In this document: positions 1 to 8,316 of the stretch, one piece after another | How the letters are laid out: every line of letters starts with the position of its first letter | Position numbering within the stretch: the first letter of the stretch is position 1 | Assembly: GCA_029784825.1 (NCBI GenBank) | Contig: JAFMAU010000022.1 | Coordinates: 1 to 27,093, forward strand | Length of the DNA stretch: 27,093 nucleotides | Source of the DNA: Nitrososphaerota archaeon | GTDB lineage: Archaea > Thermoproteota > Nitrososphaeria > Nitrososphaerales > UBA183 | Direction of reading: 5' to 3' | The notes under the pieces: model-generated | What the model saw: the letters and a program-made list of their open reading frames with translations, nothing else | Databases searched by the model: none | Told to the model about the DNA's origin: nothing | Position numbers and translations under genes: made by a program

Positions 1-2213
1 TGCGAGGGATAACTGAAGGCTTCCACTGATCCTGGCGAGTAATTCGCAGTCAGGACGACCTGCGACCCGCTGGCCGAGCTGCTCGAGCTCTGGGCCACCA
101 GATAGCCAGCGAACCTGAAGGGGAGCAGGTCGGCGAAGAGTGAGTTCTGCAGCGCGTACGGCGTGAGGTTGTAGTCATCGATCGAGGTGCAGGTGGCCGA
201 GAGCTTGGGACAGTCCAAGTACTGAGACTCGTTCAGCCCTCCGATCCTGATGAACCACTGCTTCTTGCTCTCGTCGCCTCCGCCTGCGGTCAGACCCCCG
301 CCTGCCGGCACCTGAAGTATGTAGTACTGGCCACCCGAGCTTGTGGGGAAGATGCTGCCGGTCACGAATAGTAAGACGTAGGTCGGCCTGTCGCCGCCAA
401 TCTTCCTGGCTATGGCCGCGGCCGCGGTTGCGTTGGACATGAGCATGCGCCCAATCTGGGCTATCCGCGTCCCGTTGATGGTTGAGTTGTCGGCGGCGCT
501 GGTCCTGTTGCCCATCACAGTAATCCAGTATCCGTAGTCCCACCATGAGATTACCACCGCGTTGGCTGGAGTGTCATGACGAATCCAGCTGAGAGTGGAG
601 ATCCAGTCGTTGAAGGGCGACCTGGTGAAGGTCGTGGCGCCGTTGGTCAGGCTGACGCCCGAGTCGGCCGGGCTCTGGTCGCAGAAGACTGTGACCGTGT
701 TGGAGCAGGCGATTGGGTTGGGTATCCAGTATGTCCCGGCAGGGATGACCAAGAGAGCTATGACCGCGACCGAGAAGACGACCTTCATCTCGTTCCTGGT
801 CGCGTAGACAGGCTTCTTCTTCACCAACGGCGTAGTGCTCGGTTTGACCAGAGCGAACGCGAGCTCGGCGAAGCCTATTCCCCCCAGCAGGCCCAGAGCT
901 ATCGAGGAGTAGACTAGAAGCCTGGAGAAGGCGGCCGAGAAATAGAGTCCGGTGAGGCCTATGACCAGGGCGTAGATCATTGGAACGTTCCTGCGCCTGA
1001 AGGCAACCAGCGCGCCGGCGACCCCGAAGGAGAGCAGGAGCACGTAGGAGGTGAAGTAGTCCTGGCCGGTCGGGTAGCTCTGCTCGGCGACGGACTGCAC
1101 GAGGGCGCTTCCGCTTCTCGCCCAGGGAGCGATTACGGACAGGTACCTGACCGAGATCCCTCCGACGAACCCGAAGCTCACCACAGTTATCCCGACGAGG
1201 ATGAAGGCGAGGAGGAACTTTGCGAGCGTCCTCCTGTACTCCAGCGGCTTGACCCACGACTTGGCCCACTGCGCGAGTAGGACGAAGACGGTACCGCCGA
1301 TTAGCGCGAGCCCGACCGGGTTGGTCACTATGCCCACCCCGGGCCTTGGGAAGATTGCGCTGCCGAAGATGTCGGCAGCGGTGAACGAGATTATAGCGGG
1401 GGAGAGCGCTGACAGGTCGAAGTTCATGAACGGGAGGATAAGGAAGATGAGGCCGAAGGCAGCGCTGAAGTAGTCGCCTCCTCCCCATGCCGTGCTGGAG
1501 TACCCAGCGAGGAAACCGGCTGCGAGACCTCTGAACACCCGGCTCCGGAGGCTCCTCTCCTTGTCGAAGACCGTCAGGATGAGGTAGCTGGCGCCCACGA
1601 AGAGGAGCAGGGCGAGGGGCTCGGACTTGAACCAGCCCAGGTTTCCCCTCTCGATTAGAGGGGGCGAGACTGCAAGCATCATTGCAGAGAAGAGGCCGGC
1701 CGCATCCCCGGCTATCCTCCGCATCAGGAAGAAGAACAGGACGCAGGTCAGTGCCCCGAAGAAGACCGGGAGCAGCACCAGGAAGTCGTAGAGCGAGATC
1801 TGGACGCCGAAGATGTTGTGGGCGAGCAGGTAGAGGAGCGCACCACCCACCTGAAGCCCGTCCTGCGAGCTGGCGGCCACGTTCCTCCCGTATGGGAACC
1901 AGACCGTGATGTCATGCCAATAGAAGTAGCCCTGCAGCGAGTGACAGGCGGTAAGTACTGCTGGGCCGCAGCTGGCCGGGTTGTTGAAGAGAGCGTAGAT
2001 TAGGCCGTACTGCTGGGCAAGGGTGACTATGTGGTTTGCAGCGTAGTAGTCGTAGTAGGGATCGAACTCGTTCAGGTAGAAGCCGTACCTAGCTGCGTAG
2101 GCCCGTATGGTGACAGCGACCGCGAAAACTATGGACAGCACGAGCGCTATCATGGCCGCACGCCTGGAGACGGTGGGCCTGTGAAGCTTCGAGAGCGCCG
2201 AGCGGAACTCCAA
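1..2213 (-). CDS. aglB: AglB/STT3 oligosaccharyltransferase catalytic subunit (partial, C-terminus beyond window)
   Basis: Integral membrane enzyme that transfers a lipid-linked glycan to Asn in N-X-S/T sequons on the outer face of the membrane. The reading frame stays open to base 1, so the C-terminal part is missing (about 737 residues are present). Seen in order: a basic N-terminus and first membrane helix, the first-loop acidic motif EFDPYYDYY (DPYYD at about residues 51-55), an SVAEQ motif at about 374-378 matching the external-loop-5 SVSE-type motif, and the catalytic-family signature WWDYGYW at about 557-563 (bases 545-525). Many hydrophobic helices lie between. The TTG at 2213 is chosen because a TATA-like box at 2241-2248 would start transcription near 2219. 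A GTG at 2231 is in frame but lies upstream of that point. The family call is secure; the start is less so. Confidence 0.95.
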   Translation of the reverse strand, partial: MEFRSALSKLHRPTVSRRAAMIALVLSIVFAVAVTIRAYAARYGFYLNEFDPYYDYYAANHIVTLAQQYGLIYALFNNPASCGPAVLTACHSLQGYFYWHDITVWFPYGRNVAASSQDGLQVGGALLYLLAHNIFGVQISLYDFLVLLPVFFGALTCVLFFFLMRRIAGDAAGLFSAMMLAVSPPLIERGNLGWFKSEPLALLLFVGASYLILTVFDKERSLRSRVFRGLAAGFLAGYSSTAWGGGDYFSAAFGLIFLILPFMNFDLSALSPAIISFTAADIFGSAIFPRPGVGIVTNPVGLALIGGTVFVLLAQWAKSWVKPLEYRRTLAKFLLAFILVGITVVSFGFVGGISVRYLSVIAPWARSGSALVQSVAEQSYPTGQDYFTSYVLLLSFGVAGALVAFRRRNVPMIYALVIGLTGLYFSAAFSRLLVYSSIALGLLGGIGFAELAFALVKPSTTPLVKKKPVYATRNEMKVVFSVAVIALLVIPAGTYWIPNPIACSNTVTVFCDQSPADSGVSLTNGATTFTRSPFNDWISTLSWIRHDTPANAVVISWWDYGYWITVMGNRTSAADNSTINGTRIAQIGRMLMSNATAAAAIARKIGGDRPTYVLLFVTGSIFPTSSGGQYYILQVPAGGGLTAGGGDESKKQWFIRIGGLNESQYLDCPKLSATCTSIDDYNLTPYALQNSLFADLLPFRFAGYLVAQSSSSSASGSQVVLTANYSPGSVEAFSYPS

Positions 2214-2256
2214 TTTGGGAGCGCGAACCACCCGGACGGGTATTTAACGAATCCTG

Positions 2257-2664
2257 CTACTTTGGCAAAGTGCCCAGGAAAGCATGATATCCTTGGGCGT
2301 CGAGGAGGCTCTTGAGCTCCTTATCGAGGTTGGTCGGGCTGACCTCTATCAGCCAGCCGTCTGAGTAGGGCGAGGCGTTGACCAGCTCGGGCTGGCTGCC
2401 CAGCTTCTCGTTCACCTTCGTGACAGTGCCTGAGACAGGGGAATAGAGCTCAGAAACGGCTTTGATCGACTCTACGGTGCCCATCGACCTAGACTGTGCG
2501 ACCGCGCCGCCCACCTTGGGTAGGGTGACATAGACCACGTCGTTGAGGGTCTTGGCCGCGTAGTCTGTGATTCCGATCAGGACGGTGGCGCCCGTCAGCT
2601 TCGCCCACTCGTGCTCCTTCGTATAGCGGAGCCCTTCGAGAATTTCGTAGTCCTTGAACTTCAT
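2257..2664 (-). CDS. gcvH: Glycine cleavage system H protein
   Basis: Lipoyl carrier of the glycine cleavage system. It shuttles the aminomethyl group from the P protein to the T protein and is reoxidised by the L protein. The product is 135 aa, normal for the family. It shows the N-terminal YTKEHEW motif, GITDYAAKTLNDVVYV and the lipoylation motif ESIKAVSEL, in which Lys68 is the predicted lipoyl-lysine, followed by SPVSGTV and the C-terminal GWLIEV strand. It is the second gene after gcvT, 21 nt downstream, with a strong Shine-Dalgarno AAGGAGG 8 nt before its ATG. This fits translation as an internal operon gene, unlike the leaderless first genes here. Identification is secure. Confidence 0.97.
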   Translation of the reverse strand: MKFKDYEILEGLRYTKEHEWAKLTGATVLIGITDYAAKTLNDVVYVTLPKVGGAVAQSRSMGTVESIKAVSELYSPVSGTVTKVNEKLGSQPELVNASPYSDGWLIEVSPTNLDKELKSLLDAQGYHAFLGTLPK

Positions 2665-2671
2665 GTGTGCG

Positions 2672-2678
2672 CCTCCTT
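2672..2678 (-). promoter_or_regulatory. Shine-Dalgarno of gcvH
   Basis: AAGGAGG on the minus strand lies 7-8 nt before the gcvH ATG at 2664. It is the clearest ribosome binding site in the window. It marks gcvH as an internal operon gene, in contrast to the apparently leaderless gcvT upstream, and confirms the gcvH start. Confidence 0.85.
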
Positions 2679-2685
2679 CAGCGGA

Positions 2686-3801
2686 CTATATACCGTTGCG
2701 TTGTCGCTTCCATCCGTAGAGCTTCTCGTCGTAGAAAGGCGGCTTGACATAGTGGCCCAGCTTCTTGGAGTCCCTGATTTTCACCCAAGCGGCGGTTTGG
2801 TCTCCGACATCCGCGCTTACCCTTGCGAGCGCCACTCCCTTGCGGAGAATCGGGGAGAACGTCCCACTTGTCACATGGCCCACAGTTCGCGAGTCCACAT
2901 CGAGGACCTCAAAGCCGTGGCGCGGAACCCCTTCGTCGAGGACCACGCCTTTCCTGACTCGTGACGGAGGACGGGTCCTTGACTCGGAGATGGCTTCGGA
3001 GCCGACGTACCCCGTCTTGTCGGCCGAGAGCACCCATGCGAGGTCAGCCTCGAATGGATTGGTCTCCTCGTCGATGTCAGACCCGTGCAAAGGATACCCG
3101 GCCTCGAGTCTGAGGGAGTCCCTCGCGCCTAGGCCGCAAGGCTTCGAGACTTTTGCGAGCTCGTTCCAGATCTTCGAGGCTGGCGAGGGGTCGTCGAGGG
3201 TGGCGTCGTAGACTATCATCTCGAACCCGTCTTCGCCCGTGTACCCGGTCCTCGAAAGCGTGCATTTCTCGCCGAGCACCTCGGTCTCGACGCTCCTGAA
3301 TCGCTTCAGCTCGTTCAGAGTGGTTGGGACGAGGGGTTGGAGGACCTTCGCTGCCTCTGGACCCTGGAGGGCGATCATAGCGCTCGCAGAAGTGACGTCG
3401 TCAAGCTCCACGTCGTAGCCACCCATGTGTCCGCGCATGTGGCCAAGGTCCCTGCTTGCGTTGGCGGCGTTCACCACGACCAGGAAGTCCTCGTCCGCCT
3501 TCCTGACGATGATCAGGTCGTCGGCTATTCCGCCCTTGTCGTTGAGCAGCAGTGTGTAGAACGACTTGGCGTTGGGTTGCGACTGGACCCGGGTCGGCAC
3601 GAGGCCCTCGAGGAACTTTCCGGAGTCCTTCCCCTTTACGGTGAAGCGACCCATGTGCGAGACGTCGAAGATTCCCGACTTGGTCCGCACTGCCATGTGC
3701 TCCTCTGGTGTCGTGGTGTACCAGACCGGCATCTCGTAGCCCGCGAACTCTGTGAGCTTGGCGTGCGACGCGTGATAATCGTAGAGCTGTGTCCTCTTCA
3801 A
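2686..3801 (-). CDS. gcvT: Glycine cleavage system T protein (aminomethyltransferase)
   Basis: Releases ammonia from the aminomethyl-lipoyl group on GcvH and passes the methylene carbon to a tetrahydrofolate or tetrahydropterin. From TTG 3801 the product is 371 aa, the usual size. Visible motifs are LYDYHASHAKLTEFAGYEMPVW at the N-terminus (split here only as a landmark), GIFDVSHMG at about residues 43-51, NDKGGIADDLI with the conserved acidic pair Asp94-Asp95, SRTGYTGEDGFE and LRLEAGYPLHGSD. The frame extends upstream to 4185, but that part is antisense to cofE and unlike the family. The TTG at 3801 starts where homologues start and lies about 28 nt below a TATA-like box, suggesting a leaderless mRNA. 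It is first in a gcvT-gcvH operon. The P protein gene is not in the window. Confidence 0.97.
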   Translation of the reverse strand: MKRTQLYDYHASHAKLTEFAGYEMPVWYTTTPEEHMAVRTKSGIFDVSHMGRFTVKGKDSGKFLEGLVPTRVQSQPNAKSFYTLLLNDKGGIADDLIIVRKADEDFLVVVNAANASRDLGHMRGHMGGYDVELDDVTSASAMIALQGPEAAKVLQPLVPTTLNELKRFRSVETEVLGEKCTLSRTGYTGEDGFEMIVYDATLDDPSPASKIWNELAKVSKPCGLGARDSLRLEAGYPLHGSDIDEETNPFEADLAWVLSADKTGYVGSEAISESRTRPPSRVRKGVVLDEGVPRHGFEVLDVDSRTVGHVTSGTFSPILRKGVALARVSADVGDQTAAWVKIRDSKKLGHYVKPPFYDEKLYGWKRQRNGI

Positions 3802-3823
3802 CGGTCGCCGATTGAAGGCAAAT

Positions 3824-3834
3824 TCTATTTTAAG
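3824..3834. promoter_or_regulatory. Shared bidirectional TATA-like element between gcvT and cofE
   Basis: An AT-rich block reads TCTATTTTAAG on plus and CTTAAAATAGA on minus. Its centre is about 28 bp from the gcvT TTG (3801, minus) and about 28 bp from an in-frame cofE TTG (3857, plus). That is the usual distance between an archaeal TATA box and a leaderless start on both sides. It is the only AT-rich stretch in this 55-bp gap, so one box may serve both genes. This is inferred from position and composition only. Confidence 0.55.
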
Positions 3835-3856
3835 ACAGCGAATGATCGGGGGGGAG

Positions 3857-4630
3857 TTGCTCACCCTGGTGCCTGTGCGAGTCAAGCCGGCAGTCGAGAG
3901 GTTCGGCATCTTGGAACTCCTCGAGAGAAAGCTGGCCGGGAAGCTGAAGTCGGGTGACGTCCTGGTCATCTCCAGCAAGTTCCTGGCGGTTTCGGAGGGC
4001 AGGGTAGTCCGGCTGAGCGGGGTCTCGCCCGGGGCCGAGGCGAGTGAACTCGCCGACAGGTACCGAATGGACCCGAGGCTCTGCGAGCTGGTGGTGAGAG
4101 AGTCTGATGAGGTCATCGGCGGGGTCCCCGGTTTCCTGCTCACAATCAAAGAAGGGCTGCTCACGCCCAACGCCGGCATCGACAAGTCGAACGTCAGACA
4201 TGGGATGGTCGTCCTCTATCCGAGGAGAACCGAGGCGCTGGCGGCCATGATAAGGCGCGGCCTCAAGTTCTCGTTGGGGGTCGACGTTGCGGTGGTGGTC
4301 TGCGACAGCAGGCTGATGCCGATGAGGCGAGGCACCACTGGCGTGGCGGTGGCCAGCTCGGGGTTGGACGCAATAGTCGACATGAGGGGGAGAAGAGATC
4401 TCTTTGGAAATGTGCTGAAGGTGACGTCGCAGGCGATCGCAGACGACCTGGGCTCGGCGGCTCAGGTCCTGATGGGCGAATCGAGCGAGGGGACACCGAT
4501 AGTGCTAGTGCGCGGGATGGACAGGAAGTTACTTCGGGACGAAGAGTATCCATCTGCGAGGTTCTCGATATCGGCCGATGAGTGCGTCTACCTCAGAAGT
4601 CTGGGTTACGACGGCCGCCGGCGCGGATGA
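3857..4630 (+). CDS. cofE: Coenzyme F420-0:L-glutamate ligase
   Basis: GTP-dependent ligase that adds gamma-linked glutamate to F420-0 in the last steps of coenzyme F420 synthesis. From TTG 3857 the product is 257 aa, close to the roughly 250 aa of archaeal CofE. Family motifs are the N-terminal LTLVPVRV strand, GDVLVISSKFLAVSEGRVV, LTPNAGIDKSNV, VVVCDSRLMPMRRGTTGVA and LGSAAQVLMGES. The start is set by the TATA-like box at 3824-3834, whose predicted transcription start falls at the TTG, and by the fit to family N-termini. An ATG at 3842 in the same frame would add five residues but lies upstream of that transcription start. It is divergent from gcvT. The gene implies an F420-using organism. 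Identification is strong. Confidence 0.92.
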   Translation: MLTLVPVRVKPAVERFGILELLERKLAGKLKSGDVLVISSKFLAVSEGRVVRLSGVSPGAEASELADRYRMDPRLCELVVRESDEVIGGVPGFLLTIKEGLLTPNAGIDKSNVRHGMVVLYPRRTEALAAMIRRGLKFSLGVDVAVVVCDSRLMPMRRGTTGVAVASSGLDAIVDMRGRRDLFGNVLKVTSQAIADDLGSAAQVLMGESSEGTPIVLVRGMDRKLLRDEEYPSARFSISADECVYLRSLGYDGRRRG

Positions 4631-4635
4631 ACACG

Positions 4636-4644
4636 CTTTTCTAT
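4636..4644 (+). promoter_or_regulatory. TATA-like box for the zinc-ribbon/topA operon
   Basis: CTTTTCTATT lies about 27 bp upstream of the TTG at 4667, in the short gap after the cofE stop. The spacing suggests leaderless transcription of the small zinc-ribbon gene with topA downstream. Confidence 0.45.
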
Positions 4645-4666
4645 TCGTGCTCGCCCCCGGCGGCGG

Positions 4667-4843
4667 TTGACCTACGAGATTGTCTGCGCTTCGTGTGGAA
4701 GCCCGCTGTACTCGGGCTTCGATCTCAGGTCTCCGAACGACATCCTCAAGGTGTACGGGTTCAAGTGCAAGAAGTGCGGAGTCAAACTGAACCTTGGGAA
4801 GTTCAAGGTGGACGTGAAGAGGATAGACGGCTCGTTCTCATAA
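4667..4843 (+). CDS. Small zinc-ribbon protein (58 aa)
   Basis: Short protein of 58 aa with two CxxC knuckles, CASC at residues 7-10 and CKKC at 34-37. This is the spacing of a single zinc ribbon. The rest is rich in Lys and aromatic residues and ends in a short beta-like stretch (LNLGKFKVDVKRIDG). Function is unknown; nucleic-acid binding or a protein-protein adaptor role would suit a small ribbon. The TTG start is supported by the TATA-like box 27 bp upstream. It is followed after 27 nt by topA on the same strand, so the two are probably cotranscribed. I recognise no named family. The paired knuckles and promoter spacing make it likely to be a real gene. Confidence 0.72.
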   Translation: MTYEIVCASCGSPLYSGFDLRSPNDILKVYGFKCKKCGVKLNLGKFKVDVKRIDGSFS

Positions 4844-4870
4844 CCATCTGGGGACGGTGCGGGAAGCGGT

Positions 4871-6940
4871 TTGAAGGCCGGATACACCCTGGTGATTTGC
4901 GAGAAGCCGGACTCGGCCATGAGGGTAGCCGACGCCCTCTCCGATGGGAAGGCGTCGAGATCGACGGCCGAAGGAGTTACAGTCTTCAGGTTCGACCGGG
5001 GCGGAGAAGAGTACGTCGTCTGCGCCGCCCAAGGCCACCTCTACTCGGTCTCGGACCCGTTCGCGGAGCGGTCGGTCTACCCTGTCTTCGATGTCGAATG
5101 GCATGACTTGGAGTCGGTCGGTGTCAGGGGGCGGGAGGCGGCAGCCAGGATTGCTGCCATAAGGAAGCTGGCAGCCGGGGCTTCCAGTTTCGTAAACGCT
5201 TGCGATTACGACGCCGAGGGGGAGACGATTGGGTTCAACGTCCTTCGCTATGCCTGCGGAGGGAAAGAAGACGGGGCCGGGAGGGCCACCTTCTCCACTC
5301 TGACCAAGGACGAGTTGGTCGAGTCGTTCCGTTCTATTCAGAGAGGACAAGGACGCGGGCTGGCTACCGCCGGCAGGGCGAGGCACTTCGTCGACTTCGC
5401 CTGGGGCGTCAACCTCTCACGCGCCCTCTCGCAATCGGCTGCGGTATCTGGCCGTCGTTACAGGACAGTCAGCGTCGGGAGGGTGCAGGGTCCTACCCTG
5501 GCTTTCGTGGTCGAGCGCGAGCGGCAGATTAGGGGTTACGTGCCGAGGCCCTACTGGACTGCGAAATGCGCGTTCGATAAGGACGGAGTGCGGCTCCTGG
5601 CGCCCTATTCGATGGAGAAGCTGGCCAGAAAGGCGGATGTGGAGGCGGTCGCGCGTGAATGCGAAGGGAAGGATGGCCTGGTGACAACCGTCGCAACGAG
5701 GTCGTTCGAATCTCCGCCGCCTTTCCCTTTCAGCATAGGCGACCTCCAGAAGGAGGCCCACAAGCTGTTCCGCTACTCACCTACTCTGACCCTTCTGGTG
5801 GCGGAGAGGCTCTACTTGGACGCCCTGATTTCGTATCCAAGGACCGGAAGCCAGAAGCTCCCGGCGTCGATTGACTGTGGAAAAATTATCCGCGGGCTCG
5901 CTCAAATGAAGGAGTACTCGCTCAATGCGAGCAGGCTCCTCCATGGCCCCCTGAGACCAGTCCAGGGCGGCAGGGACGACCCGGCCCACCCGGCAATCCA
6001 TCCGACCGGAGAGAAGCCGAGAAGGCCGCTCAGAGCCCAGGAGGCGCACGTCTTCGACCTTGTGGTGAAGAGATTCCTCTCCTCCTTCGCTCCTCCGGCG
6101 AGACGCGAAGGCGTGTCGGTCGCCGTCTCGGTCGGTGCACACACGTTCAAGCTCGGGGGAAGCCGGACCGTCTACCGAGGCTGGCTCGAGTACTACGCTC
6201 CCTACGGGAGGACCATGGATGTCGAGCTGCCCCGCCTGGTTGAAGGCGAGAGGCTCCCAGTTTCGAGCCTGACCACGGACGAGAAGTTCGAGCCGAGACC
6301 TCCGAGGTACAATCAGGGCACCCTGCTCGAGAAGATGGAGAAAGAAGAGATAGGGACCAAGGCCACGCGAGCCGAAGTGATTACGACGCTCATCGGACGG
6401 GGGTACATTGGAGGGGAGAGCCTCGCAGCCAATGATCTGGGATTCGCGGTAGTCGAGGCCATGGAGCACTATGCTCCGGAGATAATCAGCACTTCTCTCA
6501 CAAGGTCGGTCGAAAAGGAGCTTGGGGCAATCGAAGACAGGGGAGGGGACGAGAAAGAACTGGTCAGGGAGACGGTGAGGTCGATCTCGGATCAGCTACT
6601 GAGGCTCAACCAGAATGAGCTGGATGTGGGCCGAGCGTTAGACCTTGCTGTGCAGACCCCAGCCAAGGCTGAGCTGGGGGCCTGCCCGGTCTGCAGGACC
6701 GGCAGGCTGAGGGTGATTCGCTCCAGAAAGTCCGGGAAACGCTTCGTCGGCTGCACGAACTACCCGTCTGGATGCAGGGCGTCTGGTCCGCTGCCCCAGA
6801 AGGGGAAACTGAAAGTTGCGGCGAAGCCGTGCCCCTCCTGCTCCTGGCCGGTGGTACACGTGGTCGCGGTCAGGCGACCCTGGACGAGCTGCGTCAATCC
6901 CAACTGTCCGTCGAAGGACGTGAAGAAGGATGAAGTGTAG
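4871..6940 (+). CDS. topA: DNA topoisomerase, type IA
   Basis: Relaxes negatively supercoiled DNA by a transient 5'-phosphotyrosyl break in one strand. The 689-aa product has a TOPRIM domain at the N-terminus (VICEKPDSAMRVADAL at about 8-23 and the acidic motif DYDAEGE at 112-118), the GRVQGPTL motif at about 203-210, and the active-site Tyr322 in SYPRTGS. HPAIHPTG follows at about 383-390, then GTKATRAEVI at about 495-504. The C-terminus carries two four-Cys zinc fingers: C605, C608, C628, C635 and C654, C657, C674, C679. TTG 4871 is the only reasonable start, since the TOPRIM strand follows at once. It sits between two small Cys-rich genes, overlapping the next by 11 nt. The arrangement is that of an archaeal topo I/III-type enzyme without a reverse gyrase helicase domain. 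Confidence 0.96.
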   Translation: MKAGYTLVICEKPDSAMRVADALSDGKASRSTAEGVTVFRFDRGGEEYVVCAAQGHLYSVSDPFAERSVYPVFDVEWHDLESVGVRGREAAARIAAIRKLAAGASSFVNACDYDAEGETIGFNVLRYACGGKEDGAGRATFSTLTKDELVESFRSIQRGQGRGLATAGRARHFVDFAWGVNLSRALSQSAAVSGRRYRTVSVGRVQGPTLAFVVERERQIRGYVPRPYWTAKCAFDKDGVRLLAPYSMEKLARKADVEAVARECEGKDGLVTTVATRSFESPPPFPFSIGDLQKEAHKLFRYSPTLTLLVAERLYLDALISYPRTGSQKLPASIDCGKIIRGLAQMKEYSLNASRLLHGPLRPVQGGRDDPAHPAIHPTGEKPRRPLRAQEAHVFDLVVKRFLSSFAPPARREGVSVAVSVGAHTFKLGGSRTVYRGWLEYYAPYGRTMDVELPRLVEGERLPVSSLTTDEKFEPRPPRYNQGTLLEKMEKEEIGTKATRAEVITTLIGRGYIGGESLAANDLGFAVVEAMEHYAPEIISTSLTRSVEKELGAIEDRGGDEKELVRETVRSISDQLLRLNQNELDVGRALDLAVQTPAKAELGACPVCRTGRLRVIRSRKSGKRFVGCTNYPSGCRASGPLPQKGKLKVAAKPCPSCSWPVVHVVAVRRPWTSCVNPNCPSKDVKKDEV

Positions 6941-7142
6941 GCTCTGCGAGAGGCAGGCGGAGAACGACCTCTGCCGTTATCATCTGGAAGCCAAGGGAAA
7001 CTTGGAGGCTGCGTACGCCCACTGGGTCGAGGCTTACGGGTCACTCAGCCATGAGGAATATCTCAGGCGCGTCGCGAAGAATCCCGAGTCGGGTGCCTGG
7101 GCGGTCGAAGTGGCGAAGATGATGCTGGAATCTGGAAAATGA
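6930..7142 (+). CDS. Small Cys-rich protein (70 aa), probably zinc-binding
   Basis: A 70-aa protein whose first 18 residues hold a CxxC-x8-CxxH set (C3, C6, C15, H18), a plausible zinc site. The remainder is predicted helical, rich in Glu, Ala and Leu. I do not recognise a named family. Its ATG overlaps the last 11 nt of topA, so the two are translationally coupled and likely cotranscribed. The overlap and the ordered metal ligands argue that it is real. Being joined to topA suggests a role in DNA or RNA transactions, but that is inference from context only. Confidence 0.75.
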   Translation: MKCRLCERQAENDLCRYHLEAKGNLEAAYAHWVEAYGSLSHEEYLRRVAKNPESGAWAVEVAKMMLESGK

Positions 7143-7216
7143 GCCCTCTTCTTCAAATCTTAAACGTGACCTCGGAACGGGGCAGTGGTCGTAGGCTTCC
7201 TTCAGGCAGGTGGACT

Positions 7217-7618
7217 TTGATAAGAGAGACTCTCGAGAAGTGGTATGGCAGGTCGGTCGTGGCCGCCAGGGTCAGGCTGGAGCGGAGCTTGGGTGGTCTG
7301 GCCAGCAGGACCGCGCTGGTTCAGGCGCTCTACGTGATAGCAGTCGTGGCACTGATGGCAGGCTTCATCGACGCGTTCTTCTTTCCAGTCCCAAATCAGG
7401 CCCAGATAGTCCAGCCCGGGCCGGGGGCGCAGACAATACCGGAGGCGGTGATCGACGCTTTCGTGATTGGAGTGGGCGCCGCGGGCATCTACGCTGCCTA
7501 TGTCAGCGGAAGGCAGACTACGAGACCGAGGATGGTCAGCCTCTACCTGGCAATCGCTTTGCTGCTGATAGCGCTCTCCATCTTCACTGGAACGTACCTC
7601 TCAATCCTGAAAGGATAG
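7217..7618 (+). CDS. Three-helix membrane protein of unknown function
   Basis: Conserved-looking membrane protein of 133 aa from TTG 7217. After a basic amphipathic N-terminus come three hydrophobic helices: VQALYVIAVVALMAGFIDAF, VIDAFVIGVGAAGIYAAYV and YLAIALLLIALSIFTGTYL. A Pro/Gly-rich loop lies between the first two. An in-frame ATG at 7139 overlaps the upstream stop as ATGA and would add 26 residues. That segment has AT-rich third codon positions unlike its neighbours and contains a TATA-like CTTAAAC at about 7159-7165, so I prefer TTG 7217. The 3' end overlaps the convergent RecA-like gene by 18 nt. No function can be assigned; the topA group upstream may simply be a neighbour. Confidence 0.7.
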   Translation: MIRETLEKWYGRSVVAARVRLERSLGGLASRTALVQALYVIAVVALMAGFIDAFFFPVPNQAQIVQPGPGAQTIPEAVIDAFVIGVGAAGIYAAYVSGRQTTRPRMVSLYLAIALLLIALSIFTGTYLSILKG

Positions 7619-8206
7619 GAAGAAGGGCCTTCCGGCCCAGACGTCTCCCTTCCTGCAGTGTAGGCTCACTCCCCCGACCCTTTGTGAGACTGAGATTGTA
7701 AGGTCGAAGAACCGGGAGAATGGGGTTGCGGCCCTTCTGGGAATTGGAGGGTTTCGCTCGTAGGTGTTGGCCACCACCACGCGTGAGTTCATCCTCGCCC
7801 AGTTCGAAAGGGCCGCGAAGACGAATGCTAGCTCCCTGCTCGCCGACCTGGGTTTCTGCGAGGCTAGGAGTTGGTTGAGCGTGTTGGTGCTGTCTATGAT
7901 TAGGGCTCTGTCCGACTCGTCTGAGAATAGGTCTGCGATTTCGGACTCGATGTCGAATCCCACTTCGGGGATTATCAGCTCCACGTTCTTTACCGCTGCA
8001 CGGGGGACGTTTCTGGTAACCTCTCCGAGGTTGGACGAGAAGAAGGCGTCGAGGTCGAATATGCGGCATCCTCCGCCGCGGGCGGCCAGGTGAGGAAGAA
8101 TGGCACGGGCGAAGCTGAGCTTCAGTCCTCTTTCGCTGACGAGAAAGGCCGAGGTTCTTCCGACCAGCGGACTGAGTAGGTCATGGGCCTTCTCGTTGAG
8201 GCTCAA
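7601..8206 (-). CDS. RecA-superfamily-like protein lacking a Walker A motif
   Basis: From TTG 8206 the product is 201 aa. The fold clues are RecA/RadB-like. A strand and turn at about 20-31 sit where a P-loop would lie, but read SERGLKLSF with no GKT/S. IFDLDAFFSS follows at about 49-58, a Walker-B-like ALIIDS at 101-106, a helix FAALSNWARM and the strand VVVANTYERN at 143-152. The last is where RecA proteins carry the VxxNQ segment. The order matches RecA-like ATPases, but nucleotide binding by the canonical loop looks lost. The longer open frame upstream (to 8404) runs through the divergent promoter region and is rejected. A TATA-like TATATA at 8239-8244 lies about 35 bp upstream. It is divergent from an RNase H-fold gene and one gene from an XPD-like helicase, which suggests repair or recombination. 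Confidence 0.6.
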   Translation of the reverse strand: MSLNEKAHDLLSPLVGRTSAFLVSERGLKLSFARAILPHLAARGGGCRIFDLDAFFSSNLGEVTRNVPRAAVKNVELIIPEVGFDIESEIADLFSDESDRALIIDSTNTLNQLLASQKPRSASRELAFVFAALSNWARMNSRVVVANTYERNPPIPRRAATPFSRFFDLTISVSQRVGGVSLHCRKGDVWAGRPFFLSFQD

Positions 8207-8316
8207 AGTTCGCCAACAGACCTGGCAAAGCTCCGGCGTATATGGCTCTGCCGACCCGCGCCCTCTAGAATCGGGAGCCCGGAGGCGACGCGACCCTCCG
8301 GGACAAGTCTGTCGCC

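Noticed and set aside
574..1488. Long Arg-rich open frame on minus within the AglB region
   Set aside because: It is a shadow frame of the AglB gene. The true frame carries the DPYYD, SVAEQ and WWDYGYW motifs and stays open for 2.2 kb.
3802..4185. N-terminal extension of gcvT by 128 residues
   Set aside because: It is antisense to cofE, resembles no T protein, and lies upstream of the predicted promoter of gcvT.
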